Below, piece by piece: positions 17,996 to 25,799 of a stretch of DNA of 64,000 nt; the stretch's first letter is position 1; the number at the start of each line of letters is the position of its first letter. The DNA is from Hyphomicrobium_A sp963724945. GTDB lineage: Bacteria; Pseudomonadota; Alphaproteobacteria; Rhizobiales; Hyphomicrobiaceae. The stretch is taken from the NCBI GenBank assembly GCA_963724945.1, contig CAVRWL010000003.1, positions 372,001 through 436,000 of the forward strand, in the 5' to 3' direction. Below the pieces are notes generated by a model. The model saw nothing but the letters and a program-made list of their open reading frames with translations. It was not told the DNA's origin and did not search any database. Position numbers and translations under genes: made by a program.

Positions 17996-18881
17996 ACGCC
18001 GCCTGCGCCGGCAAGCCCTTCTGCATCAGCGCCGCCTCGACCGTGTTCTTCAAGAGGCACGCGATCGTCATCGGCCCGACGCCGCCCGGCACCGGCGTGA
18101 TCGCGCCTGCGATCTCGCGCGCTTCGGCGAAAGCCACGTCGCCCACGAGCTTGCCCTTGCCGTCCGGCTTGAGGACGCGGTTGATGCCGACGTCGATGAC
18201 GATGGCGCCCGGCTTGATCCAGTCGCCTTTCACGAACTCCGGCTTGCCGATGGCGGCGATGACGAGGTCGGCGCGGCGCACGACGCCCGGCAGATCGCGC
18301 GTCCTCGAATGGCAGATCGTCACCGTGCAGTTCTCGCGCAACAGAAGCTGCGCCATCGGCTTGCCGACGATGTTGGAGCGGCCGACGATGACGGCATCGA
18401 GCCCCGTCAGATCGTGCTTCACCGACTTAGCCAGGATGATGCAGCCGACGGGCGTGCACGGCGCCAAGGCCCGCTCGCCGATCGACAATTTTCCGACGTT
18501 CATCGGATGGAAGCCGTCGACGTCCTTGGCCGGGTCGACCGATTCCAGCACTTTGAGGCTGTCGATGTGCTTCGGGAGCGGCATCTGCACGAGAATGCCG
18601 TGCACGGCCGGGTCGGCGTTGAGCTGGGCGACGAGGGCAAGCAGGTCTGCTTCGGAAGTCGACTCATCGAGCTTGTGCTCGAAGGAGGCCATGCCGACCT
18701 CGACCGTCTGCTCCGCCTTGTTGCGCACGTAGACCTTGCTCGCCGGGTCCTCGCCCACGAGCACCACCGCGAGCCCGGGGGCAAGCCCGTGCTGCGTCTT
18801 GAGGCGGGCGACCTCGGCGGCAACGTCGGCGCGCACCTTGGCGGCGATCGCCTTTCCGTCAATGGTGTAGGCTTGGGTCAC
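17994..18881 (-). CDS. folD: Bifunctional methylene-H4folate dehydrogenase/methenyl-H4folate cyclohydrolase
   Basis: Interconverts methylene-, methenyl- and 10-formyl-tetrahydrofolate. In methylotrophs with the serine cycle it links formate-derived C1 units to the methylene-H4F used by serine hydroxymethyltransferase. The 295-residue length is normal. Visible signatures are the catalytic-lysine region YVRNKAEQ, QMPLPKHI, DVDGFHP, the NADP-binding GRSNIVGKPM and the C-terminal PVPGGVGPMT. Start is GTG at 18881 with GGGGGAGG just upstream. It is the last gene of a minus-strand yggT-DUF167-folD unit. Confidence 0.95.
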   Translation of the reverse strand: MTQAYTIDGKAIAAKVRADVAAEVARLKTQHGLAPGLAVVLVGEDPASKVYVRNKAEQTVEVGMASFEHKLDESTSEADLLALVAQLNADPAVHGILVQMPLPKHIDSLKVLESVDPAKDVDGFHPMNVGKLSIGERALAPCTPVGCIILAKSVKHDLTGLDAVIVGRSNIVGKPMAQLLLRENCTVTICHSRTRDLPGVVRRADLVIAAIGKPEFVKGDWIKPGAIVIDVGINRVLKPDGKGKLVGDVAFAEAREIAGAITPVPGGVGPMTIACLLKNTVEAALMQKGLPAQAA

Positions 18882-18915
18882 GTCCTCCCCCGTTTCTTTT
18901 TGCTCATGCCACTGG

Positions 18916-19239
18916 TCACACCTTGGGCGCGAGCTTGGCCTTAAGCCGCGCCTCGAGGCAACCAGTTTCCCCGCTGATGGTGAGCGACTTGACGCGCGAT
19001 TTGCCCCCGTGCGTCACGCGCACCGCGCTCTTGGGAACGTCGAGCCAGCGCGCCACGAGCCGCTCCAGCGCCGCGTTGGCCTCTCCCTCGGCTGGAGGCG
19101 CGCGCACCCTGGCGCTGAACGCCATGCCCTCGGCCGTCTCCCCCACATCGCCGATGCCTTCTATCGACGATTTCGGCGTTAGGCGCACGCGCACGATGAC
19201 GCACCCGTTGCCCGTGCGCCAGGGTCGCTCGCGGCCCAC
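18916..19239 (-). CDS. DUF167 (YggU) family protein
   Basis: Small basic protein of unknown function, about 107 residues. The DUF167 core is clear: VRLTPKSS, VRAPPAEGEANAALERLVA, KSAVRVTHGGKSRVKSL. YggU-type proteins usually sit beside yggT, as here. I chose a GTG at 19239, just after the yggT stop; the longer frame beginning at 19305 would run back through yggT and adds only Arg/Cys-rich sequence. Confidence 0.85.
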   Translation of the reverse strand: MGRERPWRTGNGCVIVRVRLTPKSSIEGIGDVGETAEGMAFSARVRAPPAEGEANAALERLVARWLDVPKSAVRVTHGGKSRVKSLTISGETGCLEARLKAKLAPKV

Positions 19240-19247
19240 ACCAGCGC

Positions 19248-19550
19248 TCAGCCGGCAAGCGCAGGGATCAGCACGCGCTCGATGAGGCCTTGCACGAACA
19301 GGCACCCCAAAATCAGGATGATCGGGGAGATGTCGATCGCGCCGAGGTTGGGCATGACGTTGCGGATCCGCCGCAGCAGCGGCTCGGTGAGCGCGCTCAA
19401 GGCCCGGTCGATGGCGCGCACGGTCGGGTTGTAGGGGTTGACGACGCCGAACGCCATCAGCCAGCTCAGCAGCACGCCCGCGACGATGACGTAGATGTAG
19501 AGCGTGATCAGGTAGCTGATGAAGTCGAGTATGTAGGCGATCAGGTTCAT
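19248..19550 (-). CDS. YggT family membrane protein
   Basis: About 100 residues with two hydrophobic blocks (LIAYILDFISYLITLYIYVIVAGVLL and IDISPIILILGCLFVQGLI) separated by the typical amphipathic segment NPYNPTVRAID...LTEPLLRRIRNVMP. YggT proteins are inner-membrane proteins linked to osmotic tolerance and, in some bacteria, to envelope or division functions. It is the first gene of the unit with DUF167 and folD. ATG at 19550 is preceded in frame by a GTG. Confidence 0.88.
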   Translation of the reverse strand: MNLIAYILDFISYLITLYIYVIVAGVLLSWLMAFGVVNPYNPTVRAIDRALSALTEPLLRRIRNVMPNLGAIDISPIILILGCLFVQGLIERVLIPALAG

Positions 19551-19703
19551 CACGGATGTGCTCTAAATGGCTGCCCGGCTGACGTGTAGCGTCAGGGGCT
19601 CATTCGGGCAAGGCCATGGACGGCGCAGGCGAGCGATTTCCCGCCTGCTGCTAGCCTTCCTTGACAAGATTCCGGTGCGCCCCCTAAATGCCGCCCACTT
19701 CCC

Positions 19704-19779
19704 GGGGCCGTAGCTCAGATGGGAGAGCGCTGCAATCGCACTGCAGAGGTCAGGGGTTCGATTCCCCTCGGCTCCACCA
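19704..19779 (+). tRNA. tRNA-Ala (anticodon CGC)
   Basis: The 76-nt cloverleaf folds fully. The acceptor stem GGGGCCG/CGGCTCC has one G-U pair. The D arm is GCTC/GAGC, and the anticodon stem CTGCA/TGCAG encloses loop ATCGCAC with anticodon CGC. The T arm is AGGGG-TTCGATT-CCCCT, and CCA is encoded. It decodes GCG, which suits the GC-rich coding. It lies in the gap between divergent yggT and the SDR operon end. Confidence 0.95.
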
Positions 19780-19875
19780 ATCATTCTCCTTTGCGCGCAG
19801 CCGCCGAAGCCGTCGCAGCTGAGGAGCGCGCTCCAATAGCGCAATTTGCAGCAACCTTTGCGACAACCCGGGGGC

Positions 19876-20724
19876 TCAGGCTCGCCCGCGTTTGAGCCCG
19901 GCTCCCGGCGCGGTCGGCCAGACGCCCTGGCTCACGAGATAGGCGCGGATGCGGCTGTCGGCCATTTGCGTCTCGACCGACCGATCGACGAGCTGCGGGA
20001 AGAGCCGCTGCACCAGCACGAACAGGCGCTCAGGCCCCTTCGCGTAGACGCTGTCGGCGTCGCGCGCGACCGCGCTCCAGACATCGCCGGCCACCTTTGC
20101 GGGATCGTCGATGCGCATCTGCATCGGGCCGATGAGGCGCGCGAACGCGCCGGCGGCGTCGGTCTTCGTCGCGCGGGGCGCGGCATAGGTTATGCCGACC
20201 CCGAACTCCTTGAGCTCGCGGCGCAGTGCAATCGAAAGCCCGCGCAGGCCGAACTTGGAGGCGGAATAAGCGCTAAATAGCGGGTACGCGATATCGCCGA
20301 ACATGGATCCGACATTGACGACGCGCGACGGCGCTGCCCGGTGCAGAAGCGGTAGGAGCTCGCGGATGAGCGCTGCCGGCGCGATCACGTTCGTGGCCAT
20401 CAGCCGCTCGAGCTCGTCGTCGCTCGTGCGGGAGAGCGGCCCGACCGATACGACGCCCGCATTGTTCACGAGCACGTCGAGCCGCCCCCACCAGTGCCCG
20501 ATGTAGTGCATGAGGGCAACGCGGATTTGCGGATCCGTGATGTCGCCGGGAAGTGCCGCATGGCTGCGGCGCGGCCCCATCATCGCCAGCGTCTCCTGCA
20601 GCGCGTCGGCGCGCCGCCCCGTCAGCGCAACCGTCATGCCGCGCCGCGCCGCCTCGATGGCGAGCTGGCGTCCAATACCGGAGCCGGCCCCGGTGATGAG
20701 GGCAATCTTGCCCTTAAGCTGCAT
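19876..20724 (-). CDS. Short-chain dehydrogenase/reductase of a four-gene operon
   Basis: Classical SDR of 282 residues: TGAGSGIG dinucleotide loop near the N-terminus, NNAG, a serine in NVGSMF and the catalytic YSASK. It would oxidise or reduce a hydroxyl/keto group with NAD(P). Its ATG at 20724 overlaps the end of the diiron-protein gene by 11 bp, so it is the last gene of the hemolysin-family/ligase/diiron/SDR operon and probably acts on the same substrate. The long upstream extension of the reading frame (to 21147) is a shadow of the preceding gene. A C-terminal stretch of about 60 residues beyond the SDR core is helical and has no obvious motif. Confidence 0.88.
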   Translation of the reverse strand: MQLKGKIALITGAGSGIGRQLAIEAARRGMTVALTGRRADALQETLAMMGPRRSHAALPGDITDPQIRVALMHYIGHWWGRLDVLVNNAGVVSVGPLSRTSDDELERLMATNVIAPAALIRELLPLLHRAAPSRVVNVGSMFGDIAYPLFSAYSASKFGLRGLSIALRRELKEFGVGITYAAPRATKTDAAGAFARLIGPMQMRIDDPAKVAGDVWSAVARDADSVYAKGPERLFVLVQRLFPQLVDRSVETQMADSRIRAYLVSQGVWPTAPGAGLKRGRA

Positions 20725-21382
20725 CGCGCCGCCCGGGGTGACGAATGGCAAGCTCGCGGAAGATGTCGCCGTAGAGCCGATAGATGATCTTGGACGTGTC
20801 GATGATGATGGCGTGGGCGTCGGCCGTGATCTCGTTGACGAGCCCCTTGAAGAACGCGACGTGCTCGATGTCGAGCGCTCCGTGCGAGCGCAAGTACGAG
20901 AAGCCATCCTTTCCCGGAACGGCGAGCGAGGCTTGGATTGCGTTGGCGGCCTCATCGGCAAGCATCGTCGACATGCCTTCGAGCACGTGCACGCTGCCGA
21001 GCATCGCGTAAGGGCTAATCCACTCGACGGCGTAGTAGGTGTAGCCGACCATGATCTGGCACGCCTGCCCGGGCTTGCCCGCGCGCACGGCCTCGGCGTC
21101 GCCGCCCATGGTGCGTATGTCGTCGAGGATCCACTTCTCGTGACCACGCTCCTCCTTCATGTACTCGATGAGGGCGTCCTGGTAGGCCTCGTCCTGGGTA
21201 TGCACGGAGGCGAGCGCAAGCAGCGGATAGGTGTGCTTCACGTGGTGATAGGCTTGCGTGAGAAAGTCGATATAGAGCTCGCGCGAGGCGCCTTTCTGCA
21301 CGGTGCTCTGGATGAGCGGAATCGACAGAAACGCGTTGCGGTCGGGGCCGGTCGCGGTCTGCAGCTCGTCGTAGAAGCTCAT
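20714..21382 (-). CDS. Heme-oxygenase-like diiron protein (TenA/HDO superfamily)
   Basis: 222-residue, all-helical protein of the TenA/haem-oxygenase-like fold. Metal-ligand type residues are visible: an EERGHEKW helix, LEGMS in the middle, and H-x3-D-x2-H (HGALDIEHV) in the third helix, the pattern of non-haem diiron oxidases/oxygenases such as UndA. A true TenA thiaminase would instead show a cysteine nucleophile and thiamin-gene neighbours, which are absent. Members of this superfamily cleave or desaturate fatty acids or oxidise amines, so it is the likely oxidative step on an acyl substrate activated by the adjacent ligase. The ATG overlaps the ligase stop (ATGA). Confidence 0.8.
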   Translation of the reverse strand: MSFYDELQTATGPDRNAFLSIPLIQSTVQKGASRELYIDFLTQAYHHVKHTYPLLALASVHTQDEAYQDALIEYMKEERGHEKWILDDIRTMGGDAEAVRAGKPGQACQIMVGYTYYAVEWISPYAMLGSVHVLEGMSTMLADEAANAIQASLAVPGKDGFSYLRSHGALDIEHVAFFKGLVNEITADAHAIIIDTSKIIYRLYGDIFRELAIRHPGRRDAA

Positions 21383-22875
21383 GCGGTCATCTCCTCTTCT
21401 TGCAGTCGGCGACGGCTTTTGCCCGCGGCCGTCGATTTGATCTCGGCATAGACCGAAGCGAGGCCTGAGCGCCGAAAGCGCCCGTTGGGCGTGAGCAGAT
21501 TGCGCCGCAGCGCCTCATCGAGGCTTACGACGGCGAAGTCGCGCGGCACCGCATAGAGGGGGGCCTCGCGGCAGGCGACGCTCATCGCCAGCAGCACGTG
21601 CGCTCGCGGCGCCTCGGCGAGCCAGCGTGCGCCCTTCGCGGAAGGTATGAGTAGAGCGTAGAGATGCGGCTCCCCGTGCCCGATCACGGCGCAGGCAGCG
21701 AAACGCGGGTCGGCGAGCAGCATCGCCTCGATCCACTCCGGGCTGACGTTGCGCCCGTAGGACGTCACGATGAGGTTGTCCTTGCGGCCGTAGACGCTGA
21801 GATGACCGGAGCTGTCGAATTGGCCGAGATCGCCCGTGCGCCAGGGTCGCGCCGCGGGGCCGCCGCCCAAGTAGCCGTCCATCACAGTCGGACCATCGAC
21901 GACGATCTCTCCGCCCTCAATTCGCACGGTGAGCCCGGGGAGAGGCTCACCGACGGTGCCCGCCGTGCGCCGTCCCGGACGGTTGACGGCGACCACCGAG
22001 CAGCACTCCGATAGCCCATAGCCCTCGTGCACCGGGATGCCGAGCGACCACGCTCGCTCGGCGAGCTCGGCGCCGACGGGGGCGCCTCCGACGGCAACGA
22101 AGCGCAAGCTGGCTGGCGCGCGCTCGCCATTCGCCGCGAGCTGCTCGACCCAAGCGGCAAGCACCTGCGGAACCAGCACCGACGTCGTCGGGCGATGCCG
22201 CGCAAAGGCGGCAGCAACCCCGCCCGCCTGCCCGCGCGCAACCGAGGCGGCGAGCGTGCCGTCGAAATGCATGCGCGCGCCGGCGAGAATCGGCACGCAG
22301 ATCGCGCATATGGTCTCGAGCAGCAATGGCAGCGGCAAGATCGAAAGGTATGCATCCGATCGGCTCGCGCCGATCGCCTCTGCGAGGCGCGACGCCGAGG
22401 CATCGATCTGAGCGAGCGCGAGCCGCACGCCTTTGGGGCGCCCGGTGCTGCCCGACGTGTAGATGATCTGCCCTGCGCCCGCAGTCGCCTGCGGAAAGGC
22501 CTCGCGCCGCGCGGACGATACGCCGATCGTCGTGGTGCCGAGCTTCGATGCGAGCTCTTGGCCGCCCGCGGTCGCGATCACGTGCGTGATGCCGGTCTCG
22601 CCGATGATATGGCCGAGCTGCGCGCCGCTGAAGAACGTCGGCAGCGGCACGACCATCTTGCCAGCGAGCCAACCGGCGAGCTGAGCGATCGCCCACTCGG
22701 CTCCATTCTCGCCGATGAGCCCCACGACCTGCGGCAGGGATCGCAGCTCCTCGGCGAAGCCCGCGACGCGCGCCGCGAGGCCCGCACGCGTCAGCGAGAT
22801 CGCATCATCGCTCAAGGCCGTCGCGCCGTCATAGATCGCCGCAGAGCGCTTGAGCGCCAACATGACGTCAGGCAT
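21379..22875 (-). CDS. AMP-dependent acyl ligase/synthetase
   Basis: ANL-superfamily adenylating enzyme of 498 residues. It has YTSGSTGRPKG (phosphate loop), HEGYGLSE, RTGDLG and GRKDNLIVTSYGRNVS, which together define an acyl-AMP-forming enzyme, most like fatty acyl or aryl acid ligases. In the last motif the usual catalytic Lys of the Gly-Lys pair appears to be Arg (LTPNGRFRR). This could slow adenylation or reflect a subgroup rule. The ATG overlaps the thermostable-hemolysin gene stop by 8 bp and the stop overlaps the next gene by 4 bp, so the operon is tightly coupled. Confidence 0.88.
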   Translation of the reverse strand: MPDVMLALKRSAAIYDGATALSDDAISLTRAGLAARVAGFAEELRSLPQVVGLIGENGAEWAIAQLAGWLAGKMVVPLPTFFSGAQLGHIIGETGITHVIATAGGQELASKLGTTTIGVSSARREAFPQATAGAGQIIYTSGSTGRPKGVRLALAQIDASASRLAEAIGASRSDAYLSILPLPLLLETICAICVPILAGARMHFDGTLAASVARGQAGGVAAAFARHRPTTSVLVPQVLAAWVEQLAANGERAPASLRFVAVGGAPVGAELAERAWSLGIPVHEGYGLSECCSVVAVNRPGRRTAGTVGEPLPGLTVRIEGGEIVVDGPTVMDGYLGGGPAARPWRTGDLGQFDSSGHLSVYGRKDNLIVTSYGRNVSPEWIEAMLLADPRFAACAVIGHGEPHLYALLIPSAKGARWLAEAPRAHVLLAMSVACREAPLYAVPRDFAVVSLDEALRRNLLTPNGRFRRSGLASVYAEIKSTAAGKSRRRLQEEEMTA

Positions 22876-23440
22876 AAGCCGCCTCTAGAGCCCGACGCGA
22901 GAGGAAGGTTGAGGCCGTACTGCGACCGACGGCGCAGACGATGGGGGCGGACGCGTAATACGAGCCCCATGTCTCGGCGTTGGCAACGCGGTCAGGGTCG
23001 GCGACCGCCAGGGCAAGCGGCGGCAGGTTGATGCGGTTGAGGAGCTCGCGCAGCCGCTGCGTCGCCGTGAAAAAGGCCCAGTCGAATCCGGCAAGCTCGC
23101 CATAGGCGACGACGCGGCGCAGAAAGCGCGTCGCAGCTTGCGGCGCGCGGCTGGCAAGCCCCGTGACCTCGAAGATACTGGAGCGGTCGACCACTCTGCC
23201 GGTTGCCTGCGAGAGCGCCTGCTCGACCGGCGCATCGAGATAGGACTCGGAGAAGAAACCCGTGTGCGCATAGCGCAGGCCCGAGGCGCAGACGCACTGG
23301 CCGTCCTCTGCGAACATCGCGATCAGGTCGGGCGGAAAAGAGGTCACCGAGGCCGCGTAGTGCTCGCGATAGACATCGGCGATGAAGCGTTCGATTTCAG
23401 ATCTGCGTGCGTGATCTTCCGAAAGGACGGTGATTTGCAC
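22868..23440 (-). CDS. Thermostable-hemolysin family (T_hemolysin) protein
   Basis: 190 residues matching the thermostable-hemolysin family: an N-terminal region with RFIADVYREHYAA, a central SESYLDAPVEQAL, EVTGLAS, then FFTATQRLRELLNR and WGSYYASAPIVCAV. The name is historic; by fold the family resembles acetyltransferases and acyl-homoserine-lactone synthases, so an acyl-transfer role on the product of the adjoining ligase is more plausible here than toxin activity. There is no signal peptide. Start is GTG with GGGGGAG about 6 bp upstream. It is the first gene of the operon, and a GTAA-N7-GTAA repeat lies 48-63 bp before the start. Confidence 0.82.
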   Translation of the reverse strand: MQITVLSEDHARRSEIERFIADVYREHYAASVTSFPPDLIAMFAEDGQCVCASGLRYAHTGFFSESYLDAPVEQALSQATGRVVDRSSIFEVTGLASRAPQAATRFLRRVVAYGELAGFDWAFFTATQRLRELLNRINLPPLALAVADPDRVANAETWGSYYASAPIVCAVGRSTASTFLSRRALEAAYA

Positions 23441-23487
23441 AGGTCGCTCCCCCGAAGCTGCGTTGGCGCAGACTTTCGGATTTGGCC

Positions 23488-23503
23488 CTTACGCCGCGCT
23501 TAC
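23488..23503 (-). promoter_or_regulatory. GTAA-N7-GTAA direct repeat, box 1
   Basis: On the minus strand two GTAAG half-sites lie exactly 11 bp apart (plus-strand CTTAC at 23488-23492 and 23499-23503), 48-63 bp upstream of the GTG of the T_hemolysin operon. The period and placement match an OmpR-family response-regulator site overlapping the -35 region. Confidence 0.6.
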
Positions 23504-23542
23504 CGCCCGCAAGTGGTCATAATCCCGGCTTGCAGGCCCAAC

Positions 23543-24205
23543 TCAGCGCAACTGATAGACGATGCTCGAGCCATCCTTCGCGGCGAAGGCGACACGCACG
23601 AGCGTGTTGGCTCGGTCGAACCAGACGTCGCGGTTGATGCCACCCGAGATCGTAAAGTGATGCGCTGGCACCTTTGCGCCCGAAGCCACCACTATCTCCT
23701 CGCCCTTATCGACAACGGTAATCGGCATCTGCTTGCCGGTGAGCGTGTTCAAGAGCCGCGTTTGTCTGACGATGCCGGGGTTCCAAAGACTGGCAGGGAG
23801 AATTGCAGCAGCAGCCGTCGTCTGCGAGCCGTCGCCGGCGACGCGCAAGTGGTCGCCCTCGGCTGCCACCGCCAGCTCGTGGGCGGTGCCGTCGTCGTTG
23901 GTGCGCGATCTGAGAGCGATCAGCTGGTTGCCCTTCCACGTCTCGACGGCGCTGTGCTCGAATCGATAGACGGGAATGAAGGCGATCTTCACCACCACGT
24001 TGGTCGAGATCTTCACGTTTGTCGTATCGCCGTTGTGCGAAAAGTCGATGACGTGACGTCCCACCGCCTCGTTGTTACGGACGACGACGAAGTCCAAGTG
24101 CGACCGCGCAAATTGCCCGGCCCCGCCCGCTTGAGCGGTCGCTGCCGGCGTCGCGAGCAACAAGGCCAGTCCGAGAAAAGCAACGGGAGTTGGGATGGTT
24201 GTCAT
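23543..24205 (-). CDS. Secreted DUF6134-family protein
   Basis: A 220-residue exported protein with a signal peptide of about 27 residues (ending near ATAQAGG). The mature part has the DUF6134-like pattern: DFVVVRNNEAVGRHVIDF, a strand pair around KIAFIPVYRFEH, ETWKGNQLIALRS-type sequence, and a C-terminal HHFTISGGINRDVWFD. Function is unknown; members are periplasmic or outer-membrane associated. The start at 24205 has GGAG eight bp upstream; the longer frame to 24346 crosses the promoter region. Its promoter region carries the GTAA repeat at 24258-24273. Confidence 0.75.
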   Translation of the reverse strand: MTTIPTPVAFLGLALLLATPAATAQAGGAGQFARSHLDFVVVRNNEAVGRHVIDFSHNGDTTNVKISTNVVVKIAFIPVYRFEHSAVETWKGNQLIALRSRTNDDGTAHELAVAAEGDHLRVAGDGSQTTAAAAILPASLWNPGIVRQTRLLNTLTGKQMPITVVDKGEEIVVASGAKVPAHHFTISGGINRDVWFDRANTLVRVAFAAKDGSSIVYQLR

Positions 24206-24257
24206 GGGCTGCTCCGTTCTTCCCGCTTCGGTCGCGGCCGGACCTTCCCCGTGCAAA

Positions 24258-24273
24258 CTTACGCTGACCTTAC
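24258..24273 (-). promoter_or_regulatory. GTAA-N7-GTAA direct repeat, box 2
   Basis: Plus-strand CTTAC at 24258-24262 and 24269-24273, 11 bp apart, reads as GTAAG-N6-GTAAG toward the DUF6134 gene. It lies 53-68 bp upstream of the start codon at 24205. Confidence 0.6.
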
Positions 24274-24304
24274 GCCGCGCAAGGTCGCGTCGTTCATCCC
24301 ACCC

Positions 24305-24320
24305 GTAATCAGCACGTAAG
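24305..24320 (+). promoter_or_regulatory. GTAA-N7-GTAA direct repeat, box 3
   Basis: GTAAT at 24305-24309 and GTAAG at 24316-24320, 11 bp apart, pointing toward the outer-membrane protein gene. It lies 53-68 bp upstream of the ATG at 24373, the mirror image of box 2 relative to its own gene. Confidence 0.6.
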
Positions 24321-24372
24321 CCGAACGTGGTCTCGCTTGCGCACATGCGACGAGGCTACCGGGGGGATTTCC

Positions 24373-25011
24373 ATGCGATCGGTGTTGACGTACGCGTCTG
24401 CCATGCTCTTTGCGCTTGGATCCTTCGCAACGGGTGCTGACGCGGCGAGCCTCTATCCGAGCGCGGATAGCGATCTCGATCCGATCACCTGGACCGGATT
24501 TATCATCGCTCCTTATTTCGGATACGAGACGCTCAACTTGAACGGCGCAGGCTCCGCAGGCCTCGGCGATCCCAGCGGTTGGCGCGTCGGTGGCGAGCTC
24601 GACTACGACTATCAGATCGGCCGCTTCGTCGTCGGTGTTGCCGGCGACGCCTTCTATACCTGGTATGAGAGCAACGGGAGCGGGCTGAGCACGCGGCTTA
24701 ACACTTATGAGACCGCGCGCGCGAGGCTCGGCTATACGTTTGGCCGTTGGATGGTGTTCGGCACGGGAGGCGCGGCCTTCGGCAACCTCGAGATCAAGAA
24801 TGCGGCGACGGGAGCCGGGCAGAGCCAGACGCTGACCGGTTGGACTGTCGGCGGCGGTGCCGAGTGGGTCTGGTGCAACAATCTCGCGCTACGCGGAGAG
24901 GTCGCTCACATGGACTTCGGCTCCGCCAAGTTCGACAGCGTGCCACTCCCCAATAAGGATGTGGGCGCCACCCTCGATCTCTTCAAAGTCGATTTCGTCT
25001 CGCGCTTCTGA
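24373..25011 (+). CDS. Outer-membrane beta-barrel protein (Omp25/31-like)
   Basis: 212 residues: signal peptide (MRSVLTYASAMLFALGSFATGADA), then about eight amphipathic strands alternating with short loops (for example GFIIAPYFGYETL, WRVGGELDYDYQIG, YETARARLGYTFG, GWTVGGGAEWVW), ending in VDFVSRF with the C-terminal Phe required for Bam insertion. It resembles the small porin-like barrels common in Hyphomicrobiales. GGGGGGA precedes the ATG. It is divergent from the DUF6134 gene and shares the region containing boxes 2 and 3. Confidence 0.85.
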   Translation: MRSVLTYASAMLFALGSFATGADAASLYPSADSDLDPITWTGFIIAPYFGYETLNLNGAGSAGLGDPSGWRVGGELDYDYQIGRFVVGVAGDAFYTWYESNGSGLSTRLNTYETARARLGYTFGRWMVFGTGGAAFGNLEIKNAATGAGQSQTLTGWTVGGGAEWVWCNNLALRGEVAHMDFGSAKFDSVPLPNKDVGATLDLFKVDFVSRF

Positions 25012-25244
25012 ATGCGCACCGTTGAATGAAACGAGATGACCGCGCCAATTCGCAATCTTTGATGGGGTGCGTAAGCTATTTCGGCGGGGCCATGGCAAAT
25101 CGACGCGCCCGTCATGAGACTTTCGGACCGCAATGTGGCGGTCTCGCAACTAGCGCCGGACCAGGGCGTGGTACTTCGTTACTGCGGCGGCTGTCGGATG
25201 CCCTGCGCGAAAGGCAGGGCACTGTTCCCAAGGCGTAGCGTTTC

Positions 25245-25628
25245 ATGAGCTTGGTTCGGCTAAGTGCTGGCATTGTCCTCCAGATCGCGAGCTCGGCGCT
25301 CTTTAGCAATGCGAGCCTGGCGCAAAGCGCCGCGTTGAGCCCCTACCCTGGGGGGGTCGTGATCGCAAAGAGCCGGTTCGGAAACGGGACCATGCAAGGC
25401 CAAGTGCGCCATGCCCGTCTGGGGTGGGAGGTCCGGCTTCCCGGCGGGCGATGGGTTTATTGCCGGCGGAGCTGCTCGGAGACACTGCGTGTCGAGACGG
25501 TCGATTTCTTCGAATTCGAACGCCGCCGGCTCGGGCCAGCTAACCAACGAATGCGGCATTTTCGGATGCCTGAATTTGAAATACGCCCGTTGATTCAGGT
25601 CATTCCGGGCTCAGACGGCCCCATGTAA
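25245..25628 (+). CDS. Hypothetical secreted protein
   Basis: 127 residues with a likely signal peptide (SAGIVLQIASSALFSNASLAQS). The mature part has a conserved-looking core, WEVRLPGGRWVYCRRSC, with two cysteines and a following SETLRVETVDFFEF, suggesting a small disulphide-bonded periplasmic domain. No family recognised. It sits between the barrel gene and the two-component system, in the same direction; its stop codon lies within the GTAA repeat of box 4. Confidence 0.6.
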   Translation: MSLVRLSAGIVLQIASSALFSNASLAQSAALSPYPGGVVIAKSRFGNGTMQGQVRHARLGWEVRLPGGRWVYCRRSCSETLRVETVDFFEFERRRLGPANQRMRHFRMPEFEIRPLIQVIPGSDGPM

Positions 25629-25640
25629 TGTTCCCGTAAT
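25625..25640 (+). promoter_or_regulatory. GTAA-N7-GTAA direct repeat, box 4
   Basis: GTAATGTTCCCGTAAT: half-sites at 25625 and 25636, 11 bp apart, upstream of the response-regulator gene and overlapping the stop codon of the preceding gene. At 160-175 bp from the regulator's start it is further away than the other boxes, so either the leader is long or the start/promoter assignment differs. Confidence 0.5.
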
Positions 25641-25799
25641 CGGATCGCCGCAATCAGCCTCTACCTCGTCGCAAAGCCGGCTGAATGTCATCGTAGGCGG
25701 CTGAATGAACGGGGGAGCAGTCCAATTTTCCAACGCCTCGTAGATGTCCGCTTGCGCAATGCAGATCCGCGCTCGGCTTCGCGATTAAGGACAAAATCC

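Noticed and set aside
20714..21382. Thiaminase/TenA of thiamin salvage
   Set aside because: No thiamin genes nearby and the ligands fit a diiron site (H-x3-D-x2-H) better than a cysteine-based thiaminase.
25026..25238. 70-codon plus-strand frame between the Omp and the secreted hypothetical protein
   Set aside because: Composition is Arg/Gly-rich and the ATG lacks a ribosome-binding site; nothing supports expression.
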